A stretch of DNA of 64,000 nucleotides from Hippophae tibetana (GCA_037013495.1 CM072809.1:12566501-12630500), one strand, 5' to 3'; positions 1-11,705 are shown, numbered from the stretch's first letter. Notes: generated from the letters alone by a model not told the origin. Translations and numbers: made by a program.

Positions 1-1337
1 TGACAAAGTCTAGCATGCCAAATATTAAAAGAACTCAACATATAAGCAGAAGAAGAGGTTTTATTGATTTCAACATTTAATTTAAACATGTCATCAGTGG
101 CATACCCTATCCCAACAAATATATTATTTTTAGTTATAATATATAAATAAGCCTCTATAGTTTGAGTAAACTCAACTTTATTAAAAAGATAGCCTGAAAC
201 TAAGTTCTTTCTCATCTCTGGAGTATGCATGACATCCTTCAAGATGATAGTCTTTCCAGATAAACTTCAATACCACCTCACCAGTACCAGCAACTTTAGT
301 GGAGTGGGAATCACCTAGTAGCACTTTCTTATCCTCAAAATCAGAATAGGACTTGAACATGTATCGATTATAGAAAACATGGCAAGAAGCACCAGTGTCC
401 ACCCACCACCCTTCAGATCCACCAACAAAATTGACTACAGATATCATAGCAATAAATTGATCTTCTGTAAGGTTTGCATGCGGGACAGAACGATTCATGT
501 TCTGACAATTCCTAGCCAAGTGATCAGGTCTATTACAACTATAACACATGAATGTGTTATTCCTTAAGAGGGGTTGAGGTCCATTATGGGGAGGATAGTT
601 TCTATTTCTATTTTGGTGGTTGTGGTTTAGGTTATTATTACGATTTTGAGTTTTCATATTTCTACCTTTAGGTTTCAAAATTGCAGATGAGGGTTTCTTA
701 TTGATATTATTGTTTGAGACTACGAGTACTTCATCTCTTTGGTCTTGTTTTCAGACTTCTTCTTCTATTGTTAAACAGGTTATAAGACTTTCTAAAGAAA
801 ATTCCTTAGTTTTATGCCTAAGTGTATTCTTAAAATCTTTCCAAGCAGGGGATAATTTATCTATAATAACAGCTACTTGAAATTGTTCATCTAAAGTCAT
901 ACCTTGAGAAGTTATTTCGTGTGCTATCTTCTGCAGTTTGTGTGATTAAGCTTCCACTGATTTGTCATCAATCATTTGAAACTTCATGTATCTATAGTAT
1001 ACTTATTAGTTCCAACATCCTCAGTGTCGTACTTCTTTTGAAGTGCTTCCTAAATTTCTTTAGTAGACTTATCAGAGTTATAATAATCATACAAGTCATC
1101 AGCTAAACCATTAAGAATATAATTTTTGCACAAAAATCATATTCCATCCAGGTTTCTAAATCCTTAGTTACAGCTTCAGTAGGAGGATTAGACTGTATTG
1201 GTTTTTCAGTAGTAAGAGCATAAACGACTTTTTTCATGGTTAAGAAAAATAACATTTTTTTGTTTCCATCTTTTAAAGTGTAGGCCCTCAAAACGGAATG
1301 GTTTGTTGAGATCAACAGTTAGCATTTCAGTAGACAT
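1..1337 (-). mobile_element. Ty1/Copia retrotransposon fragment (gag and protease parts)
   Basis: Read on the minus strand, this holds the start of a Copia polyprotein. A likely gag start lies near 1337, followed by the gag phrase FKRW. A CCHC zinc knuckle (CYSCNRPDHLARNC) lies near 500-550, and a Copia aspartic protease motif WWVDTGASCHV near 390-430. The order gag, zinc knuckle, protease is that of Ty1/Copia. The element runs off the left edge of the window, so its remaining parts cannot be judged. It is an old, broken copy with several breaks. The family assignment rests on the knuckle plus the DTGA protease motif, which is diagnostic together. The lineage within Copia is not resolved. Confidence 0.85.
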
Positions 1338-1760
1338 GATAGATAGAATAACGTCTTAAAATTTTTGAAACAAGTATGTTAAAATAGTATTGAACAATAT
1401 TACCGATAACCTGAAATGAACTGCTTGGGTTGAGTCGCGGACTAAGTCGCTCTCTTTAAGACGTTTCGCGGCTCTACCCAATTTTTGTGCAAGCAAACAC
1501 AGCCATGTTGTCCCTAGAATAAAACATCTCAAAATATTTTTATTTATCTCGAAACTTCACTGTACTGATGAAGACCGGAATGCTACACTTGAAAAATATG
1601 TTGCTCGGAAAACTAAAAAATAATAATTTAGAATTGCTAAGAGAATTTTTTGTGAGATGAGTTTGTAGATTGTTGTGTTCAAACTGAGAGATGAGGCCTT
1701 TTATTTATAGGTTTAAAAAACTGTGTGACCATTATGATAATAACGGTAATGTCTGGGGAT
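1338..1760 (-). other. Probable leader and LTR-proximal region of the flanking Copia fragment
   Basis: Directly upstream (minus strand) of the Copia gag start. It contains a TATA-like sequence (minus strand CCTATAAATAAAAGG, near 1697-1711), as expected of an LTR promoter. No clear tRNA-Met primer-binding site was found, so the LTR boundaries are not set. That this is LTR plus leader is inferred from position. Confidence 0.4.
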
Positions 1761-1930
1761 GGAGAGCGTAACAGTCAGTCTGAGTAATGAAGAGTAATTT
1801 TCATTTTCTAAGTAAAGACGAGTAACAGTCATTTTTTGATTAAAGACGAGTAACATCCATTATTTGAGTAAAGACAAGTAACGACCATTTTCTGAATAAA
1901 GAAGAGTAACGGTCATTTAATTGTCATATT
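1761..1930. repeat. 28-bp tandem repeat, about six units
   Basis: The phrase GACGAGTAAC and its variants recur at 1761, 1789, 1817, 1845, 1873 and 1901, exactly 28 bp apart, each followed by a variant of AGTCATTTT. The array sits upstream of the TATA-like sequence of the adjacent Copia fragment (minus strand), where U3 enhancer repeats usually lie. A role as an enhancer is inference. Confidence 0.8.
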
Positions 1931-2315
1931 TTGAGTAAAAGAAAATGATGATTGTTTTTATGAGAAAAAAATGTAACAACCATTTTCTGAGTGGAAAAGT
2001 TTTGTAAATTTTTTTTTTCCAAAAAATAAAATGTCACCTCACCTCACACACACGCACATGCACTCGGACTCAGCTCGACACAGCACGGCACGCTAGTTGG
2101 TCGGACGGCGACCCACACACGTGTGTGGTATCACATTTGCCTAGGTCCTCTCCCCTTCCATAAAAGTGGATACCCCTTGGAACCTAATCCCAATAGCCAA
2201 TTCTTTATTATTTATACATCTTTTAAGTAGTGTAAAAAGGAAATATCGGACAAGGTTATACTAGTTTTTTTAATAAACATTCATTCTAACATATTTTTTG
2301 TTTCGAAAATTTAGC

Positions 2316-4740
2316 AAAACCGAGACCATAGACATACTTTATGGTCTCGGTTATTTAATAATCGAGACCGTAGACATGCCCTATGATCTCAGTTATTTAA
2401 AAACCAAAGTCGTAGACATATCCTATTAATTTTCTCTCATTTACACTAAACACCAAAAAATATTCTTTCCCCTCTTTTTTTCTTCCATTTATCCCTTTTT
2501 TTCTTCCTTTTCCCCTTTCTCTTCTCTCATTTACACTAAAATTCTCTTTTATTTAATTTCACAGCCACGCATATCACCTCCCCTCCACCTCTTAATTTGT
2601 TATTTCTAGTGCCTCATCCCCTCCAACTCCCCAACTAATCCCTCATCCCCTCCAATTCCTTAGCTCCATCATCCCTTCCACCTCCCTAGCTTCTTCATCC
2701 TTTCCAGTTGCCTCATCATCTTCAACTCCCTTATCCCCTCTAGTGAGCACAATAGATTTAGGGTTTGGCGAGTGCAATATATTTAGGGTTTGGTGAGCAC
2801 AAGTTACAAGCACAAGAAGAATAATAGAGATCTAAGAGAGCGACAAATTTAAGGTTCGTTATTTACTTTTTCTGGATTATGATCTCTTTTTTTATTTTTA
2901 GTACATAATTTTGAAAACCAATAAATTGTTTCTATACGTTACCTCTGTCTGAATATATTTTTAACGAGTATCTATTGATGCTTAAGCTTATGATTTTACA
3001 TAATTGAACATAATGTTGGTGTTTTTATATATGTCTACGAGGAATCACTTGAAGTTTGAGCATATATTTGATATTTGTATCAGTTAGTTTAACATATTTT
3101 GTAGTTATTTTGGTGCAATATTCACATGTATGATGCCTAATAATGTCCTTTTTGTTTCCTTAGGAACCTGTCAAAAGTGCTATAATAGATTCTTGCATTT
3201 GGGTCACAGATAATGACAGGGAGAGCATTCATAGAAAAATAAAGACTTTTCAATTGATTGAAATGAATTTCTACTCTTCGCATTTCTAAATTAGTTGGTA
3301 TTATTAATGTATATGTGAGTCGGATGTGACTACAGTTTTTAATGTTTCATTAGCTTTTTGGATTTTTGAGGTTGATATGGGTTGAATTAGTATAACAAAG
3401 AAACATAGAGTTGAGACAGAGTAATAATAGTGGTAGTTTTGTTTTGGTTTTTTTAATGAAATGGCCTAGAATCTCTTTTAAAGGCTCTAATATAAAGAAA
3501 AATAAGAAAGGTCTTTTATTTCTATAGAGTTGTTTTTGACTTAGATATGTATTGGAATATGTAACATGCAAACTTTTGTGAAGGCCCTGGAATCTCTTAT
3601 GAACTGATTGGAAGAGACAGAAGAAGAATAAAGAATATTGTCAATCATGTGTTACTATCTAGTTGAATTTCTGAGATGTATAGTTGACATGCAATCCATG
3701 GATTCAACAATTTCAGAAGTAAATCGGCTACGTGATGAGCAGTTGTACCCAAAGTAAGTCTGGTAGAAGGGTAGGATTTTGGACTTGATTTTCATTCCTA
3801 TCTTTAATGGCTTAGATAAAATTAGCTCTAGTGTGGTTATGTTCATTGATGTGCATAATCTATTTGATGTGATCAATTCTGGTGTGGTATTGTGCCTCAT
3901 GAATGAAAGTACAACTTGATTCTTACTTTCTTTTTTCTATTTTTGATCCCAAGACAATATTCTTTATTTTCTTTTAATATCTTCCTAAAACGTCATGCGC
4001 TAGTTTAATGAAAATTGGTTATATATGCATGTTAACGTATATACTTGTGCATATTGAATTGGTTATGTCCATAAATACATAACAATTGCTCCATAAGATG
4101 ACCAAAATGTGGGAAAGCATATGCGAATACCATGACGGACAGTAGAACATTGTCAAATGCAATGCTACGAGGATGCTAAACTGATGAAATTGTTTCCTGA
4201 AATTGTTCAAATGCAAAGCTTGAGCTGGAACTGTTGAACACGTTTACAGACCCTTTTGTTAATTTTATTTCTATGGAGTTGTTTTTAACTTAGATATGTA
4301 TTGGAATATGTAACAGGCAAACTTTTGTGAAGTGGCTGGAAGAGACAAAAGAAGAATAAAGGATATTGCCAATCATGTGCTATTATCTGGCTTCACTAAT
4401 GTCACTTTTAGATGATTGTAATAGTAAAAAGTTATTTTGTAATAATAAGGTTATTATTCATTAGAATTAACTAGTTAGGTTTTATTATGTTTTTGTGTAT
4501 AAATTCTATAATGTAATTACACTTTTAATTTTAATATAATATGATTTTTAATATTATAATTAATAATTATATTTTTATTTAAATTTATGGTCATAAGGAT
4601 GTCTATAACCTCTGTTTTTTTACATAAATGAGATCATAGATAACAATCTATGGTCTTTCTAACTTAAGCCTCAATTCTTATAACCGTAATCATAGACTTA
4701 AGATCACGATTAAAAATTGAGATCATATGTTGTATTATTA
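2316..4740. mobile_element. CACTA-like non-autonomous element (deletion derivative), boundaries approximate
   Basis: Both ends carry related subterminal repeats built on ACCATAGACAT / TATGGTCTCGGTT. They lie in several copies at 2316-2425, and in degraded, partly inverted form at 4575-4735. Between them is a pyrimidine-rich, 5'UTR-like tract (2456-2720) and non-coding sequence with no transposase motif. This layout resembles the left part of the larger CACTA element at 56245, where subterminal inverted repeats are also followed by a pyrimidine-rich leader. An exact CACTA terminus was not found at either end, so the family call is inferred from the subterminal architecture. A Mutator-like or other TIR element is an alternative. 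Confidence 0.45.
3518..4395. repeat. Direct repeat pair of about 140 bp, spaced about 750 bp
   Basis: The stretch at about 3518-3660 (containing CTTAGATATGTATTGGAATA) recurs at about 4268-4395 with scattered differences and one short indel. Both copies share the continuation GCAAACTTTTGTGAAG and the tail AATCATGTG. The pair lies inside the presumed CACTA derivative and probably reflects an internal duplication. Confidence 0.8.
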
Positions 4741-4744
4741 GATT

Positions 4745-6530
4745 CGAGAAGTGATATGATTCCGAATGATGAATTGGTTATGAACAATTTCAATAAGATT
4801 TCTTGTTTAACGATTAATAAATAAGTATTATTGATTTCTTCATAAAATACATCTTTTAGTTATTAATATTTTTATTTTGATTTATTTTATTATTCAAAGC
4901 ATATCGATCTTTAAACTCACGAAATTAGAGTGATTTGTTTTGGTTCACCGAGAATTGGGTACGATGGAAAAAAGATATTTTGGTTACTAGTAAGACTCGA
5001 CTTCTTTGTACTTTAAGACTCAATAATTATCCAATATGTTAGCCCATTTATATTTTAGATTAGGAAAAAATTGTTATTAACTAAAAGTATTTTAGTTTTA
5101 TAGATTTTAAATTAAATATTTTTAATTCTTTTATTTATAAAATTTAATTATTATAGTGAAAAATTAGTCAAATTATAAGTATCTAATATTTATGATAGGT
5201 TAAAAATATTTATTTTAATAATTATGAGAGTAAAAATATTTATTTTTTATAATAATATAACTAATGCTACATACTCTATAAATTATGAAATTAAACTCCT
5301 AATTTTTAAAGATAATCATTTTAGATCACTAGTTACTGTATTAAGAGATCAGACATTGTTTAGATGCTGTAATTCTTGGTATTATTATTGATTTTTTTAT
5401 ATAATTTTTATTTTTACTGAAGAGTCTTTTTAAATAATGTTTCAAATAATTGATAAAAAATAATAGTTTATTAAAGTTAATAAAATCACATAATTTATAT
5501 TAATGGATATTTTTTAGGAAATAATGGAATAAACACACCAATTTTAATTTAATTATTAAATAACACCAACTCTATAATGGCGCCTCAGTGGTACCTTTAT
5601 CACCCATTATATATATAATATTACTTTATTTGTTATATCATTCGTTTATTTATTTAAAAAAATATCCATGTAATATATTTTTAAATATAATTTTTTTATT
5701 ATATAAGAAGAAATATATGTATTATGTAAAATTTTAAATTATCCCATGTAGTTAAAACATATAATATTGATATATTTAAGGGTATATTTGATGCATTATA
5801 TTAAATAGATAAAGTATAATTATATTAAAATAGATTCTATTAAATTATATTATACCTATTTTTTTCTATTATATAAATTAATTAACACAATTGAAAAAAA
5901 TAATACTAATTATAATTAGAATAATCTCGCAGGTTTATCTAAGCATGTTTTAATTCATATAAAATTAATTCTTGTAGTTTTAAGTACAAGATTATTGAAA
6001 ATGTTGTTAGAAATATACAAATAAATAAAAATACCTAACAAAACTTAAATTCAAGGTAATGGATAAAGTATTAATTAGGACCTAATGTAATTATAATAAA
6101 TACACATATTTAAATGAGTATACTTATATTAAAACTATTAAGTTTAAATAATTTATTATTTATAATTTGTTAACATTATAAAAATTAATTACAATGTTAA
6201 CGTGATTTTTTTAAAATATAATATTGAAAATATATAAATATGAATTGGGCAAAAAATATATTATTCAATTTAAAGGCTAAATTTTCATTAAAAAGTTATT
6301 TTTCTTTATATCTGTAATGTTATTATTTAAATTAATAATTATTTTTTATAAATTAGTAGTTTAATTTTTTTGATATTTTTTTAATAATACACTTTATGCA
6401 TATTATTTAAACTATACCATAAGAAAATTTATGATATTATTTTTTTCATAAATAATTTATGACATTATTTTAAATTTTATATTTGTATTAAGTAATAATT
6501 TAAAAATATAATATAATTCTAAAAAATGAA
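4745..6530. other. A+T-rich intergenic DNA, no gene seen
   Basis: Very A+T-rich sequence with no extended open frame, splice-framed coding or family motif. It holds many poly-A/T runs. I see no RNA gene or bounded element here. Confidence 0.6.
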
Positions 6531-6548
6531 ACACGTGTATACCACGTG
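6531..6548. promoter_or_regulatory. Two G-box (CACGTG) motifs 11 bp apart
   Basis: ACACGTGT and CCACGTGC place CACGTG cores at 6532 and 6543. G-boxes of this form are ABRE-type bZIP sites in plants. They lie about 1.5 kb upstream of the SRPP-like start codon, far for a proximal promoter, and next to a MITE-like island. They may simply be part of a repeat. Function is unproven. Confidence 0.3.
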
Positions 6549-6559
6549 CCTTCAAACCT

Positions 6560-6990
6560 AGTATTAATTAAGGTTGTTCATCGGATCAAAATCGTTGATT
6601 TTATACTTATTCGATCCGACAATCCATTCAGATTGAAACATCCTAATCCGCAACTGATCCGATCATCTTTCACATCCGCTCAATCTGATCCGTAAACTAT
6701 TCGGATGGTATCCGATCAATCCGACCAATAAACTTAATTAATTCTATTTTTTGTATATTTAAATAATTTTTTTAAATTTTTACATAAATCATAATATAAA
6801 ATTATTTGAAATAAAAAAAATATTAAAAAAATCAAATAAATATATATTAATTATATATATATATATATATAATTAATTTCAATCGAATCGAATGAATCGT
6901 AGTAAAATTCGTCGTCCGATCTATAACAGATGAAAAGAAAAATTCATCAGATTAGATCGAATCAGATCAAATTTTTTACACACCGTTAAT
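6560..6990. mobile_element. MITE-like repeat rich in CGGATC / GATCCG words
   Basis: A patch distinct from its A+T-rich surroundings. The left part (6570-6725) is dense in GGATC/GATCC/CGATC words, and the right part (6880-6975) carries related words in the opposite sense (CAATCGAATCG, GATTAGATCGAATCAG). A (TA)n run lies between them (about 6845-6871). The left edge GGTTGTTCATCGGATC resembles plant hAT-type MITE ends (GGGTGTTCAC...), and the right edge ends in TACACACCGTT. Short A+T-rich matches flank it, but no certain target duplication was found. The class assignment is tentative. Confidence 0.4.
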
Positions 6991-6999
6991 ATTAACATC

Positions 7000-7680
7000 T
7001 AGTCTTATCAATGAAGTGTTTCTTTGCCGTGTTTCTCTTGCTTCCTCTCTTTCTATTTATATTGCTATCAATCTTCAGCAGTCTTTCTATATTTGCCGTC
7101 ATAACGGAACTTCATTTAAGGGAGAGATGGTTGAACTCTTTTTTTCTTTCTTATTTGCCTTTTTTTTTACTAAGAGAAGAATTTCATTTTATTTTTTCCT
7201 TAAATATATATTAATGAATTTCATTTTGAGAAATGATATTTTTGTTATAATTTTTATATTTTAACTTTAATGAAATATCTATAAGTTTATATATACTTTT
7301 ATTTTTATTTTTATTTTTATTATTGTTTAAATGATACATATAAATTTTTTTAAAAAAAAAAAAGTGAAAAGAATATATGTATTACTTGAATACTGATACA
7401 ATTAAAATTAAAAATCTAATGAACTGTAATACTAATATTGCTAAAAAGAATGAAAAAGACTTAACAACGAAGGAAACGAAAATAGGTTTTGGAAAACAAA
7501 TCAAAATAACAAAAAACAGTGTACGTAGCTTTTGATACCCAACAGCTATCGCATGTTTACATTATAGAACTCTCTGGAACGCGTCTAAAAAATGCGGATG
7601 GGTTTCCTTTTATCTCACTCAACCGTCTTAAAAAATAATAAAAACAAAAGAACAAAGCTTTATCCCGAAGGTCTTATTAC
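7000..7680. other. Intergenic DNA upstream of the SRPP-like gene
   Basis: Contains short hydrophobic open frames caused by T-rich sequence (7011-7264), which lack family similarity and are not called as genes. No other feature is supported. Confidence 0.5.
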
Positions 7681-7700
7681 GTTGACGGTGTCAACTTGAC
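7681..7700. promoter_or_regulatory. Clustered TGAC cores (W-box-like inverted repeat)
   Basis: GTTGACGGTGTCAAC is an inverted repeat of GTTGAC, immediately followed by CTTGAC. This gives three TTGAC/GTCAA cores within 20 bp. WRKY factors bind TTGAC(C/T), and clustered inverted cores are typical of stress promoters. The site is about 390 bp upstream of the SRPP-like start codon. Use by WRKY proteins is inference, and none of the cores has the full TTGACY consensus. Confidence 0.35.
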
Positions 7701-7932
7701 GCCATTATATATTTTCTATATATTTTAGAAAACATTTTATTGCATTACTATATACCATTAAATATCACATATTTATCATAAAATTAATAATAATTAAAAT
7801 TTTAATAAATTTTATACAAGCTAAATGGTTTTGTGCCCCCGACAATATCATTAAAATTACCATATCAAGCGCTCAAGCGACGCGTTGTTCACACCGGATA
7901 TCGTTGCGAAGACTTCTCCATATTCACAAAGT

Positions 7933-7940
7933 TATAAAAA
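7933..7940 (+). promoter_or_regulatory. Probable TATA box of the SRPP-like gene
   Basis: TATAAAAA lies 136 bp upstream of the start codon at 8069. It is followed by a C/T- and A-rich leader free of other TATA boxes, consistent with a 5'UTR of about 100 nt. Confidence 0.5.
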
Positions 7941-8068
7941 GATCGTCATCGTAACGGTTTTCTATTTATCAAATCCAATTTCAAACGTCGAGAACACTCT
8001 TCGTTTCAATCTCAACGCTAACTCTTAGAAAAACGCCTCAATTTTCGTGTAAACTAAGAAAATTGATT

Positions 8069-10290
8069 ATGGCCCAAGGAGATTTAAGCACCGAACAATT
8101 TCAGCAGCAAATGGTATTTTGCTTCAGTCTATACATCAATTTGGATTGATTCATATACGTAAAAGCTTGTATTCTGATTTTTTTGCTGTAGATTTAAATG
8201 TTTTTTTTTCGCTTTGGAATTTATAATAGGTTTCAGTTCTAAAGAGACTGATTTTTTAAATTTATTTCTTAAATGTTTGAATGCTAGATAATCACTAAAC
8301 GAATTTATGTAGGCTCCAGTTCTTTAATTTTCTCAATTTTTCTAGATATCTTTCATTACTAACAAATCGAAAAGTTAATTTCAAAAAAGGAATTGGACGC
8401 TCGACGAATTTTAAAGCAATTAATCTGATTTTCCTAAAGTTTTCAAACTGATTATTCCCTTCAATTTTTATTATTTTAACAGTTTGTGAAGTTATAAGGG
8501 TATATTGAGAAATTGCCTTATTTGTTAAATTTATTTGACAGGATAAAGAGGAGGAGCAAAGGCTCAAGTACTTGGAGTTCGTCCAAGTGGCTGCAATTCA
8601 CACAGCGCTTTGCTTATCGAACCTCTATGTCTACGCCAAAGACAAGGCTGGACCTTTGAAGCCTGGTGTTGAGACTGTGGAGGGCACTGTCAAGACTGTT
8701 GTAGGACCTGTCTACGACCAATTCCATGGCGTACCAATTGACTTCCTTAAATATGTTGATCGTAAGGTATTGATTATTTTTCACCATTTCCAATATTTTT
8801 TTTTTGTGTGCTTATATTCTGTTTTTGGGTACATTACTGTTCTATGTTAGCAAACTTTAGCATTTGTGTACTAAAAAAGCTCAAAACTATGCCCATCTTT
8901 TTTATATGTTGTCATGACCTTAAGTTTGTGAATTAGGAACCCTTTGCTTTTGGTTATGCTTCTGACTCGGGCTAATAACCAATTAATTGCTTCTGAAGCA
9001 ATCATGAAACGGTTGCCATAGGACTCATAAAATACATTTTAAACTTTCATATATCGTATTTCTTGAATAAACAACTTTTAAGGTAACCAAATTTTGGTCC
9101 ATTTATACAAAAGTATCTGAACTATTTTTTTTTCCTATAACGGTTCCCAAACATTTTGTTGAAGTACCCAAACTTTGATCTATTTTACACATAAATACTC
9201 ATACTCTCATTTTGTCTACGCATAACTACTATCATGTCAGCTAATTAGTTGACACAAATAAGAGTCTAGTTACTTATGTGTAAATAAAATAAGAGTATGA
9301 TACCTATGTGTAAAATGGACTAAAATATGGGTATCTTTATGTAGAAAAAAATAATAATTCAGACATCTTTATGTAAAATTAATCAAAATTTGGATACCTT
9401 ATAAGCTGTTTATCCTTATTTCTTTAAAGCATTTCCTCCTACAAGTACTTTGGACTGAAATCATTTTGAACAGAATCACAATTAGCTGATTTTGTAAATA
9501 AGCTTCAAATTGTGATTGTGTAATGACTAATGAATTAAATTTTGGTGTTTATCTACTCAACCATATAATGGATTTGATTGATCAAGTGTTTATGTTATTA
9601 TGAATTCAATTAGATGCGATAGAATTTCATCCTCAAATGTATATGCTGCATATGATTTTAGCTTGTTTAGTTAGTTAGGTTTTTGTTAGAATCGTGATTT
9701 GACTATGAAGTTCTTTACTAGTATCATTTTGTGAATTAATATGTCCTGTGTTATTGAAACTGCAGGTTGATGAATCTGTGACTAAGATTGATTATTGCGT
9801 GCCTCCCACCATCAAGCAAGTCTCTTCTCGAGCTATCTCAGCAGCTCAAAAAGCTCCAGAGGTTGTTTGTTCTGTTGCATCTGAAGTTAAGCGTGCTTGT
9901 GTTAAGGACACTGCCTCAGGATTTGCTAAATCTGTCTATACCAAGTATGAACCAACTGCTAAAGAGCTCTACGCCAAGTATGAACCAACTGCTAAAGAGC
10001 TCTACGCCAAGTATGAACCAAAGGCAGAGCAGTGCGCTGTTACTATGTGGCACAAACTCAATCAGCTCCCTCTGTTTCCTCAAGTAGCTCAAGTTATGGT
10101 GCCTACTGCCGCTTACTGCTCTGAGAAGTACAACGAAACAGTGCAACTCACTTCAGAGAAGGGATACAGAGTTTCCTCCTGTTTGCCTTTGGTTCCTATA
10201 GAGAAGATTGCTAAGGTTTTTGGAGATAATGGTGCTTTATCACAACCTTTGCTTCTTAAACGTGATGAGACTAATGTTGTTATCCACTGA
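8069..10290 (+). CDS. REF/SRPP family protein (rubber elongation factor / small rubber particle / stress-related), three exons
   Basis: Exons 8069-8113, 8542-8766 and 9766-10290 are joined by two GT-AG introns (428 and 999 nt), both in phase 0, giving 264 aa. Exon 1 encodes [15 protein letters not shown]. Exon 2 carries the family hallmark: an acidic start ([20 protein letters not shown]), then [19 protein letters not shown] and [20 protein letters not shown]. Exon 3 continues with [14 protein letters not shown] and an alanine/lysine-rich helical tail. REF/SRPP proteins coat lipid or rubber particles through amphipathic segments without a membrane-spanning helix. In non-rubber plants they are linked to lipid droplets, growth and stress tolerance. 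Residues 149-181 hold a triplicated 11-residue unit ([11 protein letters not shown]), which is unusual. The start is set by the only ATG in frame ahead of the first donor. The family is certain. The exact role (SRPP-like or lipid-droplet-associated) is inferred. Promoter motifs upstream include a TATA box and a TGAC cluster. Confidence 0.93.
9941..10020 (+). repeat. 33-bp in-frame tandem repeat inside the SRPP-like CDS
   Basis: CCAAGTATGAACCAACTGCT begins at 9941, again at 9974, and in shortened form at 10007. The first two 33-bp units are identical apart from their first flanking bases. Since 33 is a multiple of three the frame is kept, adding [11 protein letters not shown] units. The near identity of the copies implies a recent slippage or unequal exchange event. 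Confidence 0.95.
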
Positions 10291-11505
10291 TAAAGTGAAG
10301 CAATCTGATGCTCCTTGGTTTGGTGTTTCTTTTTTCCCCCCGATTTTAAAGATGTTATTTGCAAAAGTGGAAGTGTAATTGATGGATGTTTCGTTCTTAT
10401 ATTTACTTTATAAGTTGTGTGGTTCCCACGGTATGTTTATTTAATGGGAATTTCTTAATTGGTTATGGATATTTTTAAAGTGAATCTAACTCTTTGCTGT
10501 TCAAAATACCAGCCTTCATCATTTTGTATACTGCTGCTTGGGTATTAGTAGTTTTACTTTTCTGTTGCTTCCTTGGGATGTAAAGAACACGCAAAATATA
10601 AACATCCTTTGCCTTTTCTTCATCCACCCAAAGCCAATATGTAACTGGTTTTGGAAATACTTTCATTTACTCCTATGCATGTTTTTTTGTGGCTATAGAT
10701 TTTCCTCCCATTTGTAGAAGGAAGAGGGTAGTACCTTTGCAGTAGTACTTGATTTTCATCCAAAAGCACCTGAACTGCAGGTTAAGTAACCATGGAGAAG
10801 TTTTCCAATTCATCCCACATGTGATGCCTTCAGCGCTATAGGCACGCGTTGTCTCTAGAAAATTGTCATCGCCGTGTTTGGCTATTAGGCTAATGCAACA
10901 TTGTAGATTTGCAATGTATTAGCTGCTCTGTTTGCAGCTCACTAGGCAGTGCGGATTGTGCTTGTTGCCACAATTTCAACCTTTTACTCGTTGCTTGCTC
11001 CATTTGTCCCATCATTGAGGACATAGGTTTGAGTACCTATGGACTCAATCTTTACCCCCACACCCCTCTGAAGGGGTAGTTGTCAATGTGTTCTTTAAAT
11101 CTCTTTCCCAATTTTCTTGTATGATGTATGATGCAGTACAATCAACTCAGAAAACAATATAGATTTATATTAAAGGAGTATAATTCAGTGATTGGACTCT
11201 TAACAATTACAAAGCAAACTTTGCAAAGAAGAAGCAACAATAACGGAAATACTGTGTATTCTAAGTGAGATTGTGCGTGAGCCTTATAGGCACGCGAGCA
11301 CAGCCTAGGGACCTAACGGCCAGCCATGTGTGTGAGAAATCAGTTATTTGGGTTACATGTGAAAATGACAGGAACAAGCAAGAAAATTCGTTATTTGGGT
11401 TTCAGCTACCTATAACTGCAACAACGTAAGGCAGGGCCCGTAGGCTTGTCATCAATCGAATATAAGAAAGGAAAAAGAAAAAAAAAACAGTAGTTGTTGG
11501 GACTC
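10291..11505. other. 3' flank of the SRPP-like gene and intergenic DNA
   Basis: 10291-about 10470 is probably the 3'UTR. Beyond it the composition is less A+T-rich than average up to about 11450. It includes scattered pieces such as AGGCACGCG (about 10840 and 11289) that hint at decayed repeats. A 63-codon minus-strand frame (10475-10666) has a protein-like composition but no recognisable family, and it is not called. Confidence 0.45.
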
Positions 11506-11705
11506 GGTTTATAATCTCAACTGAAATGTGGACATCAAACAAGTAGGATATAAGCCCATAGATGGTGCTGTTTAAAATATTACTGTATTATTATTTAATC
11601 TCATTGGTTTATAATCTAAATTGAAATGTGGACATGAGACAAGTAGGATACAGGCCCATAGATGGGACTCTTTAGAATATTGCCATATTATTATTTAATC
11701 TTACC
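11506..11705. repeat. Two tandem copies of a 100-bp unit
   Basis: GGTTTATAATCT begins copies at 11506 and 11606. Both continue with AACTGAAATGTGGACAT-like and AAGTAGGATA...GCCCATAGATGG phrases and end in TATTATTATTTAATCT. Differences are about one base in eight, so the duplication is not recent. No function is evident. Confidence 0.88.

Noticed and set aside
7011-7264. Two overlapping short hydrophobic open frames that look like a signal-peptide protein
   Set aside because: The hydrophobicity comes from T-rich DNA, there is no family resemblance, and two frames overlap in the same A+T-rich stretch.
10475-10666. 63-codon minus-strand frame with protein-like composition (KPVTYWLWVDEEKAKDVYIL)
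   Set aside because: It overlaps the probable 3'UTR region of the SRPP-like gene, has no recognised family and no supporting splice or promoter context.
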